Positions 1 through 12,801 of a stretch of 64,000 bases of DNA are shown here, piece by piece; position 1 is the stretch's first letter, and the number at the start of each line of letters is the position of its first letter. The stretch is from NCBI GenBank assembly GCA_022813625.1, contig JAKLMB010000032.1, forward strand, positions 248,001-312,000, given 5' to 3'. The DNA is from Aaosphaeria pasadenensis (lineage: Eukaryota; Ascomycota; Dothideomycetes; Pleosporales). Under the pieces are notes generated by a model that saw only the letters and a list, made by a program, of their open reading frames with translations, did not search any database and was not told where the DNA came from. The position numbers and the translations under genes were made by a program.

Positions 1-1575
1 GAGTGATCAACCCGGGCTTCACTCCACGTTTCCGCACATGAGTATGGAAATTTTGACCATAAATGAGCCTTGGACAAATCCATGCCTGGCAACTACACAT
101 CGTTCAGCAAAGAAGGCATTCCACTTCTGCTACCCTTTCAGGCAAACGCTATTGATTAGTCCACAACAGGTAACGTTTCAGGCATATATGCGGGGCGTCT
201 GCGGATGTCTAAATCCTTATTCCAATGGGGCAACGGGGCACACGGGTACCGGAACTGGGCAGTCATATTCGCACGAGGGTCCGCGACTGAAAGAGTTGTT
301 TAGAAACGGTGACACCTCTGGATTATAAGGGAGCTGTAGGTAGTAATCAAGGGGATATTTGTCTACATTGGCTAAGGCATTGGCTGTATCGTATGACCTT
401 GGTTCTTTGCCCGTCGGTGTGTAACCATGAATGAAATTTGTCCGATTCCAATTGTTCACAACTTCGTGGCTCATTGATATTGATGAGAATCAGGGGGGTT
501 TGATTATGTGCACAGCTCAGAGAGAACATCAATGATATGAAGTCAAGTAATGATGACGGTAGTTGTTGAAGTAGGTTGGTGGAAAGGCAGATACATTCAT
601 ATATGTTTGAAGGGCAGTCGGAGAGCGGATATGCTACCAATAGGAGATCGAGCAGCGGCATAGATTTTAGTAGAGTGGTCTGACCTAGGTGTAGAGGATA
701 CCATATGGGAAGTGATATGACAAAAGTCGAAATTAGCCTGAATCAAGCTTTCACTGTAAAATGCACCATTGAAAGACAGACTGTAGTAGCTATTATACAC
801 GATACATTTAACAACCACTTAGTTACCACGTCTTAAGTAAAGATGTTATGCTACAAGAATACTCTTAGGAAGGATTCAAGATACGCATACGGAGTATATA
901 CATAATATTCAAGGAACTGTAGTGCTTCATGAATACCCTGAAGGATCGAGGCAGTTAGCCAATCAATCAAGTCAGCCGGGGTCTACGTTGGGCTGGCTTT
1001 TGTACTACATTACTACTGTGCCTCTTAAGCCGAAAGACCCCAAGCAGGCGCAGACGTCTCTCGCCATTCGAACTTTGAACACTGGTCCTGTTCATTCTGA
1101 CAGAATTCTGCCTACCGCTGTACACTTTAGAATAGTACAGCACTGACCATAGAGGATCTACAAGGTGTGTTGTACTGGTTCGTGTTTGCCATGCCCCCTG
1201 TGGTATGACTGATTCCTTCTGCATGCGGCTGGCTCTACCCTGTAGTGCTACTGTTTTGAGAGTGGATCACAGTAGTTGTACGGCGTTGATTGATGGCTCG
1301 AGTTTCGTCGTAGATGGCTGAGTGTTGTAGGTTTCGAAATCGCAAGTAGAGCGACTCTACTCCGTATATCCAGTCTCAAAATTATCGAATCCCCACGATT
1401 AATCGATCCCGAAATAGTAGCTGTGCTAGTCCTCAAACACTCTTTCGACTACAGTAGGCATACTTCCGTTCTCTCATTACCTTATTGCCTGCGCATTCTA
1501 TTCTTATTGCATCGCCTAAACTTCGCAGGTGTCACGCTGCTATATACACAAATATATCCTTCTTTGGTGTTGAAT
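1..1575. other. Intergenic, left edge
   Basis: No frame longer than about 105 codons and nothing with recognisable protein character. It holds two copies of the recurring 9-mer TACGGAGTA/TACTCCGTA (888-896 and 1358-1366). The right part is the presumed promoter of the ankyrin gene. Confidence 0.5.
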
Positions 1576-2541
1576 ATGCTCCGAAGGCTTGTTACTCGCT
1601 CGTATGGCGTCGCCAGAATCTTCGAGGAGCTAAAAGCCCTTGCCGCTAAAGGGGATCTTGATGAGTTCAAAGCATGTATGCGAAAATGCGATTCCATCAA
1701 AAGCACGAAGTGGGATTGGCTTGGTATACGAGAATGGGGGAACGTCCCCTGTGGGGACAGTAAGACTATGATGCTGCATGAGGTATTGATGGTTGCCGCC
1801 GAAGCGGGGAGATTGGAGATTGTCAAGTATTTGATGGAAGAACGAGGCTGCGTGGTGTTTTTGAGCGCTGCTTTGGTCGCTCTTCACAACCATCGATGGC
1901 CAGTTCTAGAGCTATTTCTGGGCAATGGAGGGGATATCAACTATCTTTACAACAACATGTATCCGTTCCTCAGGTATGTCTCCACTCTTTATTAGCCTTT
2001 GGCTGTGAACAATCATCGAACCTCTCATTGTTGTGTTGCTAAATCTCCTTAACTCGATAGGCATGCTCTCGATTCAGTCGAACAAACCGCGTGGTGCCTC
2101 GAGCATGGAGCGGATCCTATCGGTCGGACAGCTGCACATGATAAGACTGTCGCGGGACTTGCCGCTGAATGCGCTCCATTACCTGTCATCAAGCTATTAC
2201 GGAAATATGGTACCGACTACACTCAGACCGATGCATTGCAGATGGCTGCCGCTGGTTTGGCTCCTAATCGCCTTGCGGTTATGGAGTACCTTGTACATGA
2301 GGCAAACTTTCCCATCGACCAATTGGAGTTGGAATATTTTCCTTATGCGTACAAGGCCTATGCCGGCAAAGGGCTTGGAACTGCATTGCATGCTGCTGCA
2401 AGGCATGGATGTCAGGAGGCTATCGAATTTCTACTGCAAAACGGTGCGGATTGTGACAAAGTGGATACAAAAGGCCGCAAGCCAATTGACCTAGCCCGAG
2501 AAAATGGATTCGATGCTGGAGTGCGATTGCTTAGTCAATGA
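1576..2541 (+). CDS. Ankyrin-repeat protein, two exons
   Basis: Two exons, 1576-1973 and 2061-2541, flank an 87-bp intron (GTATGT donor; acceptor TCGATAG). The join keeps frame and gives 292 residues. Ankyrin-like helical repeats are visible: a segment around residues 70-95 (VAAEAGRLEIVKYLMEERG), one with LEHGADPIGRTAAHDKTVAG straight after the splice, and a clear C-terminal repeat (TALHAAARHGCQEAIEFLL, then NGADCDKVDTKGRKPIDLA). No other domain, signal peptide or membrane segment is seen. Ankyrin repeats bind proteins, so a scaffold role is likely but the partner is unknown. The chosen ATG is the first in frame after a pyrimidine-rich leader; the frame is open further upstream, so the N-terminus is uncertain. 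It faces the permease gene downstream. Confidence 0.75.
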
Positions 2542-2981
2542 AGGCTGAGTTTGGATGGATATTGATTTTTGAACGCAATACTCACACCTGTGATGAATGA
2601 TGAATGATGATTATATGAAATGGGATTATCCTGTGTCGTTGATTGTGGAATGTCAACCAGTGTCCATGCCTCATGCAAAACTTTGGGAGTTGGAACATAA
2701 ACAAGTGAACCATTACTTGCCCACCCCAGACCTCTTCGGGTAGTCCTGACTACGCGGTGACTCACATCTTACATTTACAGCAATACAGTAACACTTTAGG
2801 TTTCAATATTCAGGATGAGAATGTGATATATGAACAATTGTGAAGAGAATTATCCTGGTGCTTCCACCCGGACAAATGAAAGTATGTAGTGCTTATTTAC
2901 TCAATTTAAGTAAGCAGCAGTGACATGACTCTGGATCGTGCAGCTCATGCCGTAGCAAACAACAACAGTAGGTAAAGATGT
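2542..2981. other. Convergent 3' intergenic spacer
   Basis: 440 bp between the converging ends of the ankyrin gene and the permease gene. It should hold both polyadenylation regions. No coding frame or repeat is seen. Confidence 0.5.
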
Positions 2982-4747
2982 TCAAAACAACGCATTGTTT
3001 GCGCAGGTAAATACATTTAGCGGGTCGTTGGGATCCTGCACTCTCGAATGGAGGTCTGAGATCGAGGTGTACAGGCCAAAGACCGTCAAGAAAGCCGAAG
3101 CTATAAAGATGTTAGCTTGGGTCTCATGAATTGCGCAAATATGGAAAGCCTTACCAAGGATCATAAACCAATTGAAAAGTGCTAACGATGTCTTCTTCCA
3201 ATTGATGAACTGATTGCCCCAGTTTATGAAGATCCATTGGGCATTTGCCATGCCAAAAGTGAACCATGTGACGAAGAGTGCTGACGAGATACCTAGTATT
3301 GAACCGAAAGCTGGAATAGCGTTGGCGAGAATGAAGGCCGTGACCCAGAAGAGCGTCCCGAGACCAAGCCAGACTCCCCATGTAAGTGGAGTATTGTCGG
3401 TCAGTCGGTGTCGTGTCTTGATCATTTTGTCCATGACTACGTTGTACATGTACTTGATGCCGGTATGGCCGAAGACTAGACCAGAACCGAGAAGGGTGGG
3501 AAAAAGAAGGCCGTATGCAACTTTGCTGGCCACACCAGGTGCAGAGCCGAGCGCGGGAGAGACAACATATTGGCCGGTTAGGTGGTAGACTACACATGCC
3601 GTAATGACGTACATTGGAACGCCAAAGACATTGAGCCAGATGATGGCCGGGGTATAGTCTTTGCTTCTGTATTGACTTGTTAGCACACTGAGTACTTTTG
3701 TAGCTCGAGGGTGGCGAGTCTCAGACGACATACGGGTTGCGCATCTCACACATGACCGTGATGAATGCTTGATTGCCAGCGTAGGCGAAGGCGACGTTGA
3801 GAACCGATTCAAACTGCTGATTCATGGTCGCAGCAGGATTTGGCCCAAGTCGCATCTGCAGTGGTTCATTGGCCGGCTCGCCCCAATAACCTCCGCCGCC
3901 GTTCACGGTGCCCTCATAGTCGGGACCGCCTACGGCTAGAGCAATGACGACGATCAGAACAGAGGTGACTAAGGATGTTAGGCATTCAGAGTTCTCAGGG
4001 AGTCGCAGGCTTGAATCTTACAAATGGAGATCGTAGCTGGAATACCGAACCATCCGGCAAAGTTCAAGCTCCGAGGCATGCACAGAAGCCAGCACATGAT
4101 CATGGGGATTCCGATGAACCCAATGGTGCAGACGGAATGCTCAGTAATTGTGTTCAGAGCGATCGAAAGAGTGACGTTTGCTGAAGCGCAGATGAGGCAT
4201 AAGTTGAGCACGTGTGCCGCTCCGACAATAATCTCGAGTGGCTTTCCTCCCATGATTCTGCCCACATCGACGACATCTCGAATCGTAGGATACTTCCGAT
4301 AGAATTGAATTAGAATGTAAGCCGTATAGGTCGCGAGCACCCCCATAGTGATGACTCCGGGATAGTCAGTAACAAGTCTTTATCAAAGCCCACTGAGCAA
4401 AATAGGACTCACTTGTAATTATGCCTGGGATCAGTCCTATCGTATGCAGCATGGCAGGGAGACTGAGAATTCCAATTCCGACCTGGTTAGTAAAGAAGAT
4501 CAAAGCTGTCTACAGAGATGTCAACATGATGTTTCAAAGACAGACCGATCATACGTACTCGAACCATGCCGAGTTTCTTCCCACCATATGGGTCGAATAC
4601 TTCTCCAGTCTGGCCATCGTAATCGTTCGAGTATGCAGGCGCCGAAGATGACTTTCCATTAGGAGATAGTTCATCTTTCTCATTTCGGGTATCAGTGAAG
4701 TTCGAGGTATCGAATGCATTGTTTTGTTTCTCCGGAGAACGATCCAT
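2982..4747 (-). CDS. Amino acid permease, Mtr-like (Aa_trans family)
   Basis: Five exons on the minus strand: 4747-4559, 4509-4413, 4354-4022, 3968-3734 and 3666-2982. All four introns have GT-AG ends and every join keeps frame, giving 512 residues. The first about 60 residues are hydrophilic and cytosolic (DGQTGEVFDPYGG). About eleven hydrophobic segments follow, starting with TALIFFTNQVGIGILSLP, the usual first helix of the fungal neutral amino acid permease (Mtr) branch of Aa_trans. Further matches are MCEMRNPSKDYTPAIIW across the fourth splice and a C-terminal cytosolic end near DPLNVFTC. The expected role is proton-coupled amino acid uptake at the plasma membrane; substrate cannot be read from sequence. 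The ATG at 4747 is the first true ATG of the frame (upstream it opens with TTG). A GTAAGG within the last exon was considered as a further donor, but the intron would be under 40 bp. Confidence 0.88.
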
Positions 4748-6414
4748 GATGGCCAAGTCCTGACGATACTAGCAGTGAGGAAAGTGTCGACGAAGTCCAA
4801 GGTGTTTGCAAGGGGGACACGCGCCATCTTTATAAAGTAGAGGACCGCACTTTACAACACTACTTACCATCTTCTTATCGCAGCGACTCGCACCTAACGT
4901 CATGTTTCTTGATAGAACTCTTGTGTACCCAGATTTGACTGAGGTGCACTTGGCGCCATTTCTTGTGAGCCCGGCGTTGTATGGCATTCGCGGGGTAGAA
5001 CATCGAACTAAGGGCCTGCATATGCAAATTGTAGTACATGACAACAATGATGCCTCGTAGCTACCATTGGCAGATTCCCCCCAACTACGGATACCGTCAT
5101 GCAGTCCATAAGGCTGGTTGCCGATTATCCAGGTCAAGACCGATTAGACTCTAGCGAATAGATCGCCAAGTCCGTGACCAGTCGCCATTACAGCATTCAG
5201 AAAGTTGTGTAGGCTTGACCTATCTCGGCAATAATCCTGAAGATGAAGCGGATTTCGATTAGGCAGGGGGACAATCCCTTCTCCTTTCATGTCACTGTTT
5301 CAGTCTGCCCATGTGGAAGGTAAAGACTTGATGCGAGCTGGGCGACTCACCCTGCCAAGTATGCACAGATAATACAGACGCGAAACATTCCTAGGTTATT
5401 CGTTGAGTAGATATCATTAGTAAATCCTTACTCTTATGTGGCTTTTTCCATCCTTTTTCTTTTTCCATCCATCTTGGTTTCTTTGCAGGTAGTGAGGTTG
5501 ATTACCTGTTTCGGATTAGTGTACCTAGGTTGTGATACACTAGCTTCCAAGTATGTATGGTTGGCCTGGACTACATCACAAGGACACTTCAACCTTGTTG
5601 GGCTTGGTTATCATCACTAATGTAGAATAGAAATTTGTAGTAGAATATAGACGAGGAAAACGATTCACATTACTTGTTCCTAGCCTACGCTATCGTGACT
5701 CTTTTTTGTATCAAAGTCCTAGAAGTAACGTCGTTTGTCGCATCTAAATGGTAGGCAAATGCGAAGGGAAGGGTCAGGTGACACATGAGACCGGAGAATA
5801 CGAGAAGGTAATTGTGTTCATTCTGTCATTATGAGCATCTGATATACTGTTACTATCAAGTTCGCGTCAATTTAATTGTGGCTTATAACAATCTCCAAAT
5901 TTGACGAATCAGTACGTTTTCAGTCAGGCCTAGAATCTTTCTGCTGACGAGGGTGAATTTGCTTTTTGTCGTCGTACACTCGCTCGATGCTCTCCAGCTT
6001 TGATCATGCATAAAAATCGTCAACGTTTGCGACGAATACCTATAACATTCACGCTGATGCAGTAAGCGCGGATATTCGCCATTATCGATGGTATCTCTGC
6101 CAGAGTAAGCTCAGTCTCGAAGTCAAACATAGAGATAAGGTTGAGAAAGAATTATGGAATACAAAAGCTGAAATGCTTCCGCCATGTTCAATAGATTTGC
6201 AAGCCTTCGTACGACGTCGGTTAGCATGTGCCAAGAGGCTGACGGGCACAGCAGCTTGTTACTCTTTATCATGCCCAAAGTCCCTCATCCATCAGGCTGA
6301 GAGGCATCTGAAGTTTGCTCCCTGGGCAGTTATCGTTGGCAAGGCCTATCTCGCTCAAGTATCAGCTCTTCAATTCATTATCAGAATCATTATACCTATA
6401 CTGGAACATATTCG
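4748..6414. other. Divergent intergenic region
   Basis: 1.67 kb between the divergent permease (-) and DUF6604 (+) genes, so it carries both promoters. Small frames at 4769-5137 and 6173-6418 have no protein-like composition. No repeat or RNA gene recognised. Confidence 0.5.
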
Positions 6415-9324
6415 ATGATGGCGAACCGCAACCTCTACCTCACGTACAAGAAAGACACCAGTCGACTATTGTATTGGGTCATAAACACGTCCAACGGCAT
6501 TATACAATCCGGGAAACTTGCAGAAGAGAATGCATCGCTTACAATCAATTCCACCGGGCAGATGACTGTTGCCGAAATCGTCGACATGTGCAGCCTCATC
6601 AGCAACCATCTCGACCCAGTGCCACCCGCCGTCTTTGAACTGTTTCGGGGGATCATTAAAGCACGATCTGCGATGTATGCTGTCTTCCAGCAGATGACAG
6701 ACGCGAACCCCGACCCGGAAATTGAGAGAAAGAATGTTACCCATAAACATTTCATCGACGCATTGTCGGATGCTCTGGTAGCGCTCGGTGGTGATCCACA
6801 AAGCGCAAGTAACTTCTCTTCCGTTGAAGAAGGCGCCCCAGACGAGGCCATCTTCCAAAACAAATTTGCTGCTCTCAGTCTTGGCCAATTGAAAGATGAT
6901 GAGGATGATGGAGGTTCATCAGAAGACGATGATCACCCAACACAGACACGAACACGCAAGAAGAAGGCCGGAAGAGGAAAGAAAGGAAAGCGAAGCAGAA
7001 GGTCTAAGAAGAAACCGGCTTCTGGATCCACCGAGAAGCCTGCAATTGCCGAAGTCCCCGTCGAGAGCTATCGCATCATTGAAGACAAAGATGGCCTCAT
7101 CTCTGACTATCTCCTGGCCGTTTATGCAGTTGCCGGGGAATGGGCGGATTTGAGATCCTTCACTCAAGATCTCTGGCGCGAGGTAGCTTATGATGGCCTC
7201 AACGGTGCCGTGGCTGCGGCTCTGAATAGTATCGCTGTCTCCATGGTCAAACAGACATGCATTGCCGTGTTTGCGGATTTCCCAGGCCACGAATCCTACG
7301 ACACCATCATGCAAACAATTACAAAGGGTGACAGAGAAAAAGCCCAAACTCAATTTTCCATGAGGCTGTACCGCGTCTCCGACTGCGGTCAGGCTGAGAA
7401 AGTTCAGGAGAGATACATTGATGTAAAGGAACAGCTCTGGGTGCACGCTTATGACGATCTATTGACTTTCGTCCTTGATTTCCAGAAGAACAGAACTGGC
7501 AAACCCACCAAAGCGCTACAATTGCAGCTCAATAGGTGGAGCCCAGAATTTGATCTCCAACGCGCCACAAACGAGGAGCGAGTCAGCTGGCGCCGGCTGT
7601 ACACTATCAGTTGGCTTTACGATCTAGTGAATGTGTTTTCTTCCGTTGTAGTTCAGCAGAACAACTTGGAAGGCGAGCACCATGTGTATGAGGATGTAGA
7701 CTGGTCTACGACCGGTCCATGGAGTCATCGTCGACGAATCTTCGGATTAGAAGAGTTTGCTGGCGACATCACCGCGCTCGCCATGCAGAAATCGAGCACT
7801 GATGTCCGGAGAAAGATCCTTCCCCACCATGTTTTTCAACTACAATGCATTGTAGACTCTTTTACTGCCTCTCGAGGTTGGACGCTACATACTCTCCGTG
7901 GTCATGTGCTGGTTCCCCCTCCACGCAATTTCAGTCCTCGTCGTGACGTCGACCTCTTCTTAGACCGCAACCATCTAAGAGCCGGCCACGGTTTTATAAA
8001 AGCAGTAGATTTATTGAGGTCAGTATTGCAGAAAGATGCCAATGCAAAGCAAGACCCAAACCATAACGCGGGATACTTTGGCATCTTTGATGAGATCAAA
8101 AGTGATTTCGCCAATTGGTTGGGCGAATCGAAATACAGGAACGGTCTTGCTACTATACCGCCATCGCGATTCTCCAGACACAATTCCAATGGCTTGTGGG
8201 AGTATTCTCCATTGCTCTGTGCAGCCGGCTTGGTAGAAGGACTCATTATCAATCAGCGCATGATCATGCATCTTTGGGACAACATTTCTGAACCTACTTT
8301 CGGGCTTCACTTGCACAACATGCTCGTCAAGAAGAAATATCTCAAAAAAGAAGTAGGCATATTACACCTCTTTCAGGAGCTCTACCCGGACTCATTCTTT
8401 CCCGGAGGCGTGCCGACTGACGACTTTCACGGCGTATTCCTGGCTCGAGCAAGGCAATACGACAACAGTCCTGAGCGAGAGCGCGAACGTCTCAAGAAAA
8501 TCAAAGGCACGAAGGATATTCACCGACTTATGGATCTAGAATTGAATCACTTCTTTACGGAGAAATCGACGCTTCTGGCATACTATGATGCCAACTGGGT
8601 GCCCGAGCAAATTCCAGACAGTGTCATCAGGATACCATCATATTTATACGTGCTTCGCTTGAGAGGCACCGAACGAGAGATTGATCCTGCCACTGGCGAA
8701 AAACGACTCAAGCAGACCGAGCTTGTCAAACGCGCCAAAGCGCGAGGACAGACCGATGCCGAGCTGCTGGACGAGGCGTCAGACGCGACCCCAATTTTTG
8801 CAGCAAGTGAGGGGGCTGAGGAAGCCGCGAAGAGCCTCATTACCGATACCGACTTGAAGGAATACAAAGCTCGCGAGCTGCGCAATCCGTATCGCGTTTC
8901 GGAACTGAAGGATCGTGGGCAGTTGCAAGGGCGTGCTCTACTCGAAGTGCTCCGCCTTGACATATTCGCCGATGTCTGCGGCAGAGACCCGATGTCTAGT
9001 CTCAACTATGTATGGTTCACGTGCTACCTTCTGATTCTATTCGGGAAGATAGAGGACCAGCTTCGGGAGGCTCGTCATCCGCTCTGGGTGCAGATGTACG
9101 AGCTTACGTCGCCCCGCTTCAGACACCAAAGCAGACTTTCAATGCTTATGGCAGCTATGGCTAATGACAATAAGGAAGCCTTGAAAATATGTGCTAAGAT
9201 TTTTGATACTTTCAGAGTGGGCGCGAAAAGTTGCATCTTCTGGGAAGATTTGCGTATGGAGGATGGCTTGAAACCTCAACGGGATGAGGACGACATCCCT
9301 GATGGGCAGTGCTCGGTCATGTGA
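6415..9324 (+). CDS. DUF6604-domain protein, 969 aa
   Basis: A single uninterrupted exon. The start is the first of two adjacent ATGs. The N-terminus (LYLTYKKDTSRLLYWVINTS, residues about 6-25) is the hallmark of the fungal DUF6604 domain, here about 250 residues. It is interrupted by an acidic stretch (about 160-175, DDEDDGGSSEDDD) and a strongly basic block (about 181-201, KKAGRGKKGKRSRRSKKKP) that looks like a nuclear localisation signal. The remainder is helical without membrane segments, with a charged region at about 680-720. No catalytic motif is visible. Biochemical function of the family is not established to my knowledge; nuclear residence is inferred from the basic block only. The gene converges on the OSCA-type channel gene, 291 bp away. 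Confidence 0.75.
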   Translation: MMANRNLYLTYKKDTSRLLYWVINTSNGIIQSGKLAEENASLTINSTGQMTVAEIVDMCSLISNHLDPVPPAVFELFRGIIKARSAMYAVFQQMTDANPDPEIERKNVTHKHFIDALSDALVALGGDPQSASNFSSVEEGAPDEAIFQNKFAALSLGQLKDDEDDGGSSEDDDHPTQTRTRKKKAGRGKKGKRSRRSKKKPASGSTEKPAIAEVPVESYRIIEDKDGLISDYLLAVYAVAGEWADLRSFTQDLWREVAYDGLNGAVAAALNSIAVSMVKQTCIAVFADFPGHESYDTIMQTITKGDREKAQTQFSMRLYRVSDCGQAEKVQERYIDVKEQLWVHAYDDLLTFVLDFQKNRTGKPTKALQLQLNRWSPEFDLQRATNEERVSWRRLYTISWLYDLVNVFSSVVVQQNNLEGEHHVYEDVDWSTTGPWSHRRRIFGLEEFAGDITALAMQKSSTDVRRKILPHHVFQLQCIVDSFTASRGWTLHTLRGHVLVPPPRNFSPRRDVDLFLDRNHLRAGHGFIKAVDLLRSVLQKDANAKQDPNHNAGYFGIFDEIKSDFANWLGESKYRNGLATIPPSRFSRHNSNGLWEYSPLLCAAGLVEGLIINQRMIMHLWDNISEPTFGLHLHNMLVKKKYLKKEVGILHLFQELYPDSFFPGGVPTDDFHGVFLARARQYDNSPERERERLKKIKGTKDIHRLMDLELNHFFTEKSTLLAYYDANWVPEQIPDSVIRIPSYLYVLRLRGTEREIDPATGEKRLKQTELVKRAKARGQTDAELLDEASDATPIFAASEGAEEAAKSLITDTDLKEYKARELRNPYRVSELKDRGQLQGRALLEVLRLDIFADVCGRDPMSSLNYVWFTCYLLILFGKIEDQLREARHPLWVQMYELTSPRFRHQSRLSMLMAAMANDNKEALKICAKIFDTFRVGAKSCIFWEDLRMEDGLKPQRDEDDIPDGQCSVM

Positions 9325-9615
9325 CCGGTCACGATGGAAGAGACTGACTTGAAGATACTGAAACAGTCTTCTCCTATTCAACCCCAAAATCTTCGATGCA
9401 TGCATGTTTTCCTCCTCTACGTTCGAAGGTGGCAGTTCCGAACATGTACGGGCAATAGAACAGAACAGGTTATATGAACACTTTCGGAATGGGTAATATT
9501 GTAGTTATCATATGAATTTACGACTCAAAATACCGGAAATGCACTCAACATTCGTCTTAAATCAGAGTACAGGTGATACAATGCTACAATTGCTGATACA
9601 ATAGAACCGCTCCCT

Positions 9616-12600
9616 CTATCTTCTATATGTTTCGTAACTCGTATCCTCATCCTGCCCATGGTAAGACGAGCCATTGAAATAACCCCTCGTGTCTTCTGGC
9701 TCGTCCTGCGCAGCCAGAAGGTGATGGCTTGTAGAATGGCTCTGGGCGCGCGTCGCACCCGTTCCAAGGACATCGTCTATGTCCAACGGTGTGGATGGTA
9801 TGTCAATATCGACCGACTCGAAGCGATCACGGCGCGGCGTCAATTGGTATCCGTGCTCATAGGACGTTCCGTCTTGATCCACGTCTCTTTGAAGGCTACT
9901 GCTGTCCTCTCCCAACTTGGTCTTGCTGGAGTTGCGGGTTGATCCGCCAATGGTATTTGGAGGGAAGAAACCAGCATCCGTCATCGTGGCTAAGGTAGAA
10001 GGGGTCCCAGGCCTGGAAACGAGATCATCAGGTCGACCATAAAGCTCCCCATCACCGCCAAACTCATCTCTAAACTCCGCTCTCTTCTTGAAGTTCTCGA
10101 AATCGAGATCTTCCTCAGCGACGACTTCCACCTGGGGCATATGGTGCGCGTCAGATGATTGCCCGACATGTTCTGGATCCATTTCCGCAAGGTACATATC
10201 GGAGTAGCCGTAAGGGTTGGAGGAAATTTCATGATCGGCGGATGGACGGTGTCCTGCTTGAAAGGCATCTGGATGGGCTCCGAAGATCTCCTTGATAAGG
10301 TGTTGAGATTTGGCATGTACCATTGGAGTAATGAGCTGCTTGTAGAGTGCAGGATGGCCGAATCTTGCGGCAATCTTGTCGTTTCTCTTCAATTTCTTTT
10401 TGTCATTACCGTGAGTACCCTCGGCATCCGAAAAGGGTTCGATAGAGTAGTAGGTAAGCTTGGTATCGAACGATTTTTTGCAATACCACTTGAATCCAGC
10501 GAGAAGGATAGGCAAGGGAATCATGGCATACAGCATCCCTCCGTTACGAACCGAGTCAATCGAGCCGATGCCCTGTGCACCAACAATCAGTGCGATTACG
10601 GCATTCGCCAGGATCACTGCGAAAAGTAGTCTATTGACGAGGAATCTCCAGAATCGGCCTCCGGATTCAGTCTTCGTGATCAAAACGTATTGGAGAAGGT
10701 ATTTCTTGAACCAAAGGTCGATGCCTATGTAGAATGCGGTGATGGGCAGTACAATTGGCTGTATCATGCCAAAAACGAGGCCGACTGTGGAGACGAAAAG
10801 GTAGTTGTTGTAGTAGTCGGCATATCGGAAAGGCTGCGGCGCTGAAAGCTCGATCAGATCTCGCGGCGTGGGTGAAAAGAACTTGCGTTGGATGAATCCC
10901 CATATCAGCGGCCATGCTTGAACTATGTCAATGGCAGCACTCAGGTTTCGTTGCATTTGCCAGGTGAGCCAGAAGGTGGAGACGTTGCATAGTCCAGTCA
11001 TGACTTTGGAGAAGAGGTGGGCGGACCTAATGGCTTCCCAGACTCCTTGGTCTTGAGCAGCGATGACTGAAGCGACAAAACGCCAGGCCGATCCGAAGAC
11101 GGAGAAGATAATCATATTGTTGAAAACGAAGAAGGCGTATAGCCTTGAAGTGACGTGTCGTTCTCGAGACGTTTTTGACACATCACCAGAGTGTGTATAC
11201 AGGCGTCGAAAGATCTACAGTTCATGAGTAGCTGATCGTCAATGGAGTCCAAAGTACTTACCACCGGGAGTGCCATGTACATCAAGGTCTGGACCAGCGG
11301 AGCCAGAATACCCTGGGCGATACCCCAACCAAGAGGATGTGCCTGTAGGTTGTCCTGGAAAGCGGGCCATACAAGACCGAGATGAGAGAAATCCGACAAG
11401 AAGACTGCGGTAAGAATGTTAGGGACTATGAAAGCCGCAGTCAATAAGATCATCCAGAATCCATCCCAGAACCCTCGTGTTCTTCGAGTTGCGCGAGACA
11501 TAGGAAGATTCTGCCAGAGCAGGTCATGCGGTTTAGGAGCAAGATATACGGTACAACCAGATGGTCCTTTCTTCCTTGCAGCATATGCAACGGCATGAGC
11601 GTCCTCGATATGGCTGTAGCTAGCAAAACCATATGGCATTGGGTTGCGCTTGTCAACACTCTCTCTTGTCACTGTGATTTCAGACTTCAGTCTAGCAATG
11701 CGACCAGCCAAGTAATCAATGGCATCGACGTGTTGCGACCCATGAGTCCCACGGTCCTCTTTAGCAACCTTGCAAGTCGGTCGTTTTTCAGGTAGCTTGT
11801 CCGGGTTGCTGAGGTACTTTGCTAAATGCGCCTCGAGCTCGCGTACTGTTTCATCATGAGACTGGATAAGGTCCGGTAGATCTTTGACATTACGCGCAAT
11901 GGCAGTTCGTGGTACACTTTGTAATTGCCTTGCTTGATCGACAAGTTCTGCAATACCGGCGTCAGTTCGCGATGATTCGGGTATGTGCGTGAGCTACAAC
12001 TTGTCAGTATGCTAATTACACACGAAAAGGATATAATCTAGATGACTCACTAGAAGAGTCCTAGAATGCAAGCTGGACTTGTATTCAGGACTATTGAAGT
12101 ATGCCCGACGCAACCTCAAGACTGCTCTGTAGTTCCACCAGATGAAGGAACACACGGTAGCCTCTAAAAGGTATGCACAAACGACATACCACCAGAACTT
12201 GGAACCAAAGATATATTGCGGGGTGAACTGGCCATTGTTAGACCGCCGATAATGAGCTTCGTTGCAGATGGCCTGCATACCTTCATCAATGTTGCCACCT
12301 TACTGTAGTTTTCATAAACATCGCTTCCTCCAACAAGTGTGACTGGTATCAAAATCGCACAGCCGACTATAGTGAGCACAATGAAGATATTCCTCATCAT
12401 GCGCAGGAATCGAAGGAAGACGACGGCGTCCAAGCCGATCTTGTCCACGAGCTCCTGTTCCTTCACATCCTTGATTGCGCGTAGCCAACTGAATGGATCG
12501 CGCCCAAGGGGAATTGGAGCATGCTTCTCGTCGGCATGTCTTGCTCGAGGTGCGTATACAAGCGAGTGGCGTGGCCGGAGGAAGCAGAACAAGAGAAATA

Positions 12601-12801
12601 ACCCTCCAGAGACAACGAAAGAGTAAACTACGGCAGCATAGATGGAGTTTGATTGCACCTATATCATGGGTCAGCGGGGCATTGACTACCTTTTCGAAGT
12701 ATGGCACTCACCTGGGTCTGAAAGGGATCTGCGATAAGGTCCAAGAACTGATCAGTACCTGAGCTCCCAGATGCCCGATTGAGTAATCGCATAACCTTCA
12801 T
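9616..12801 (-). CDS. OSCA/CSC1-family (RSN1-type 7TM) membrane channel
   Basis: Five exons: 12801-12712, 12658-12281, 12227-12051, 11993-11262 and 11214-9616. The four introns are 47-57 bp with GT-AG ends, all joins fall between codons, and the product is 991 residues. Order: an N-terminal three-helix region with the cytosolic segment APRARHADEKHAPIPLGRDP; a soluble linker opening RTLLLTHIPESSRTDAGIAE (conserved cytosolic domain of CSC1 proteins); then the seven-helix RSN1/DUF221 core starting near GFWDGFWMILLTAAFIVPNI and including RLYAFFVFNNMI and the PRDLIELSAPQPFRYADYYN motif. A long hydrophilic acidic and serine-rich cytosolic tail of about 250 residues follows. Characterised members are mechano- or osmosensitive cation channels or phospholipid scramblases; which applies here cannot be told. 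Start choice: ATG at 12801; a second in-frame ATG lies three codons on. Confidence 0.88.
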
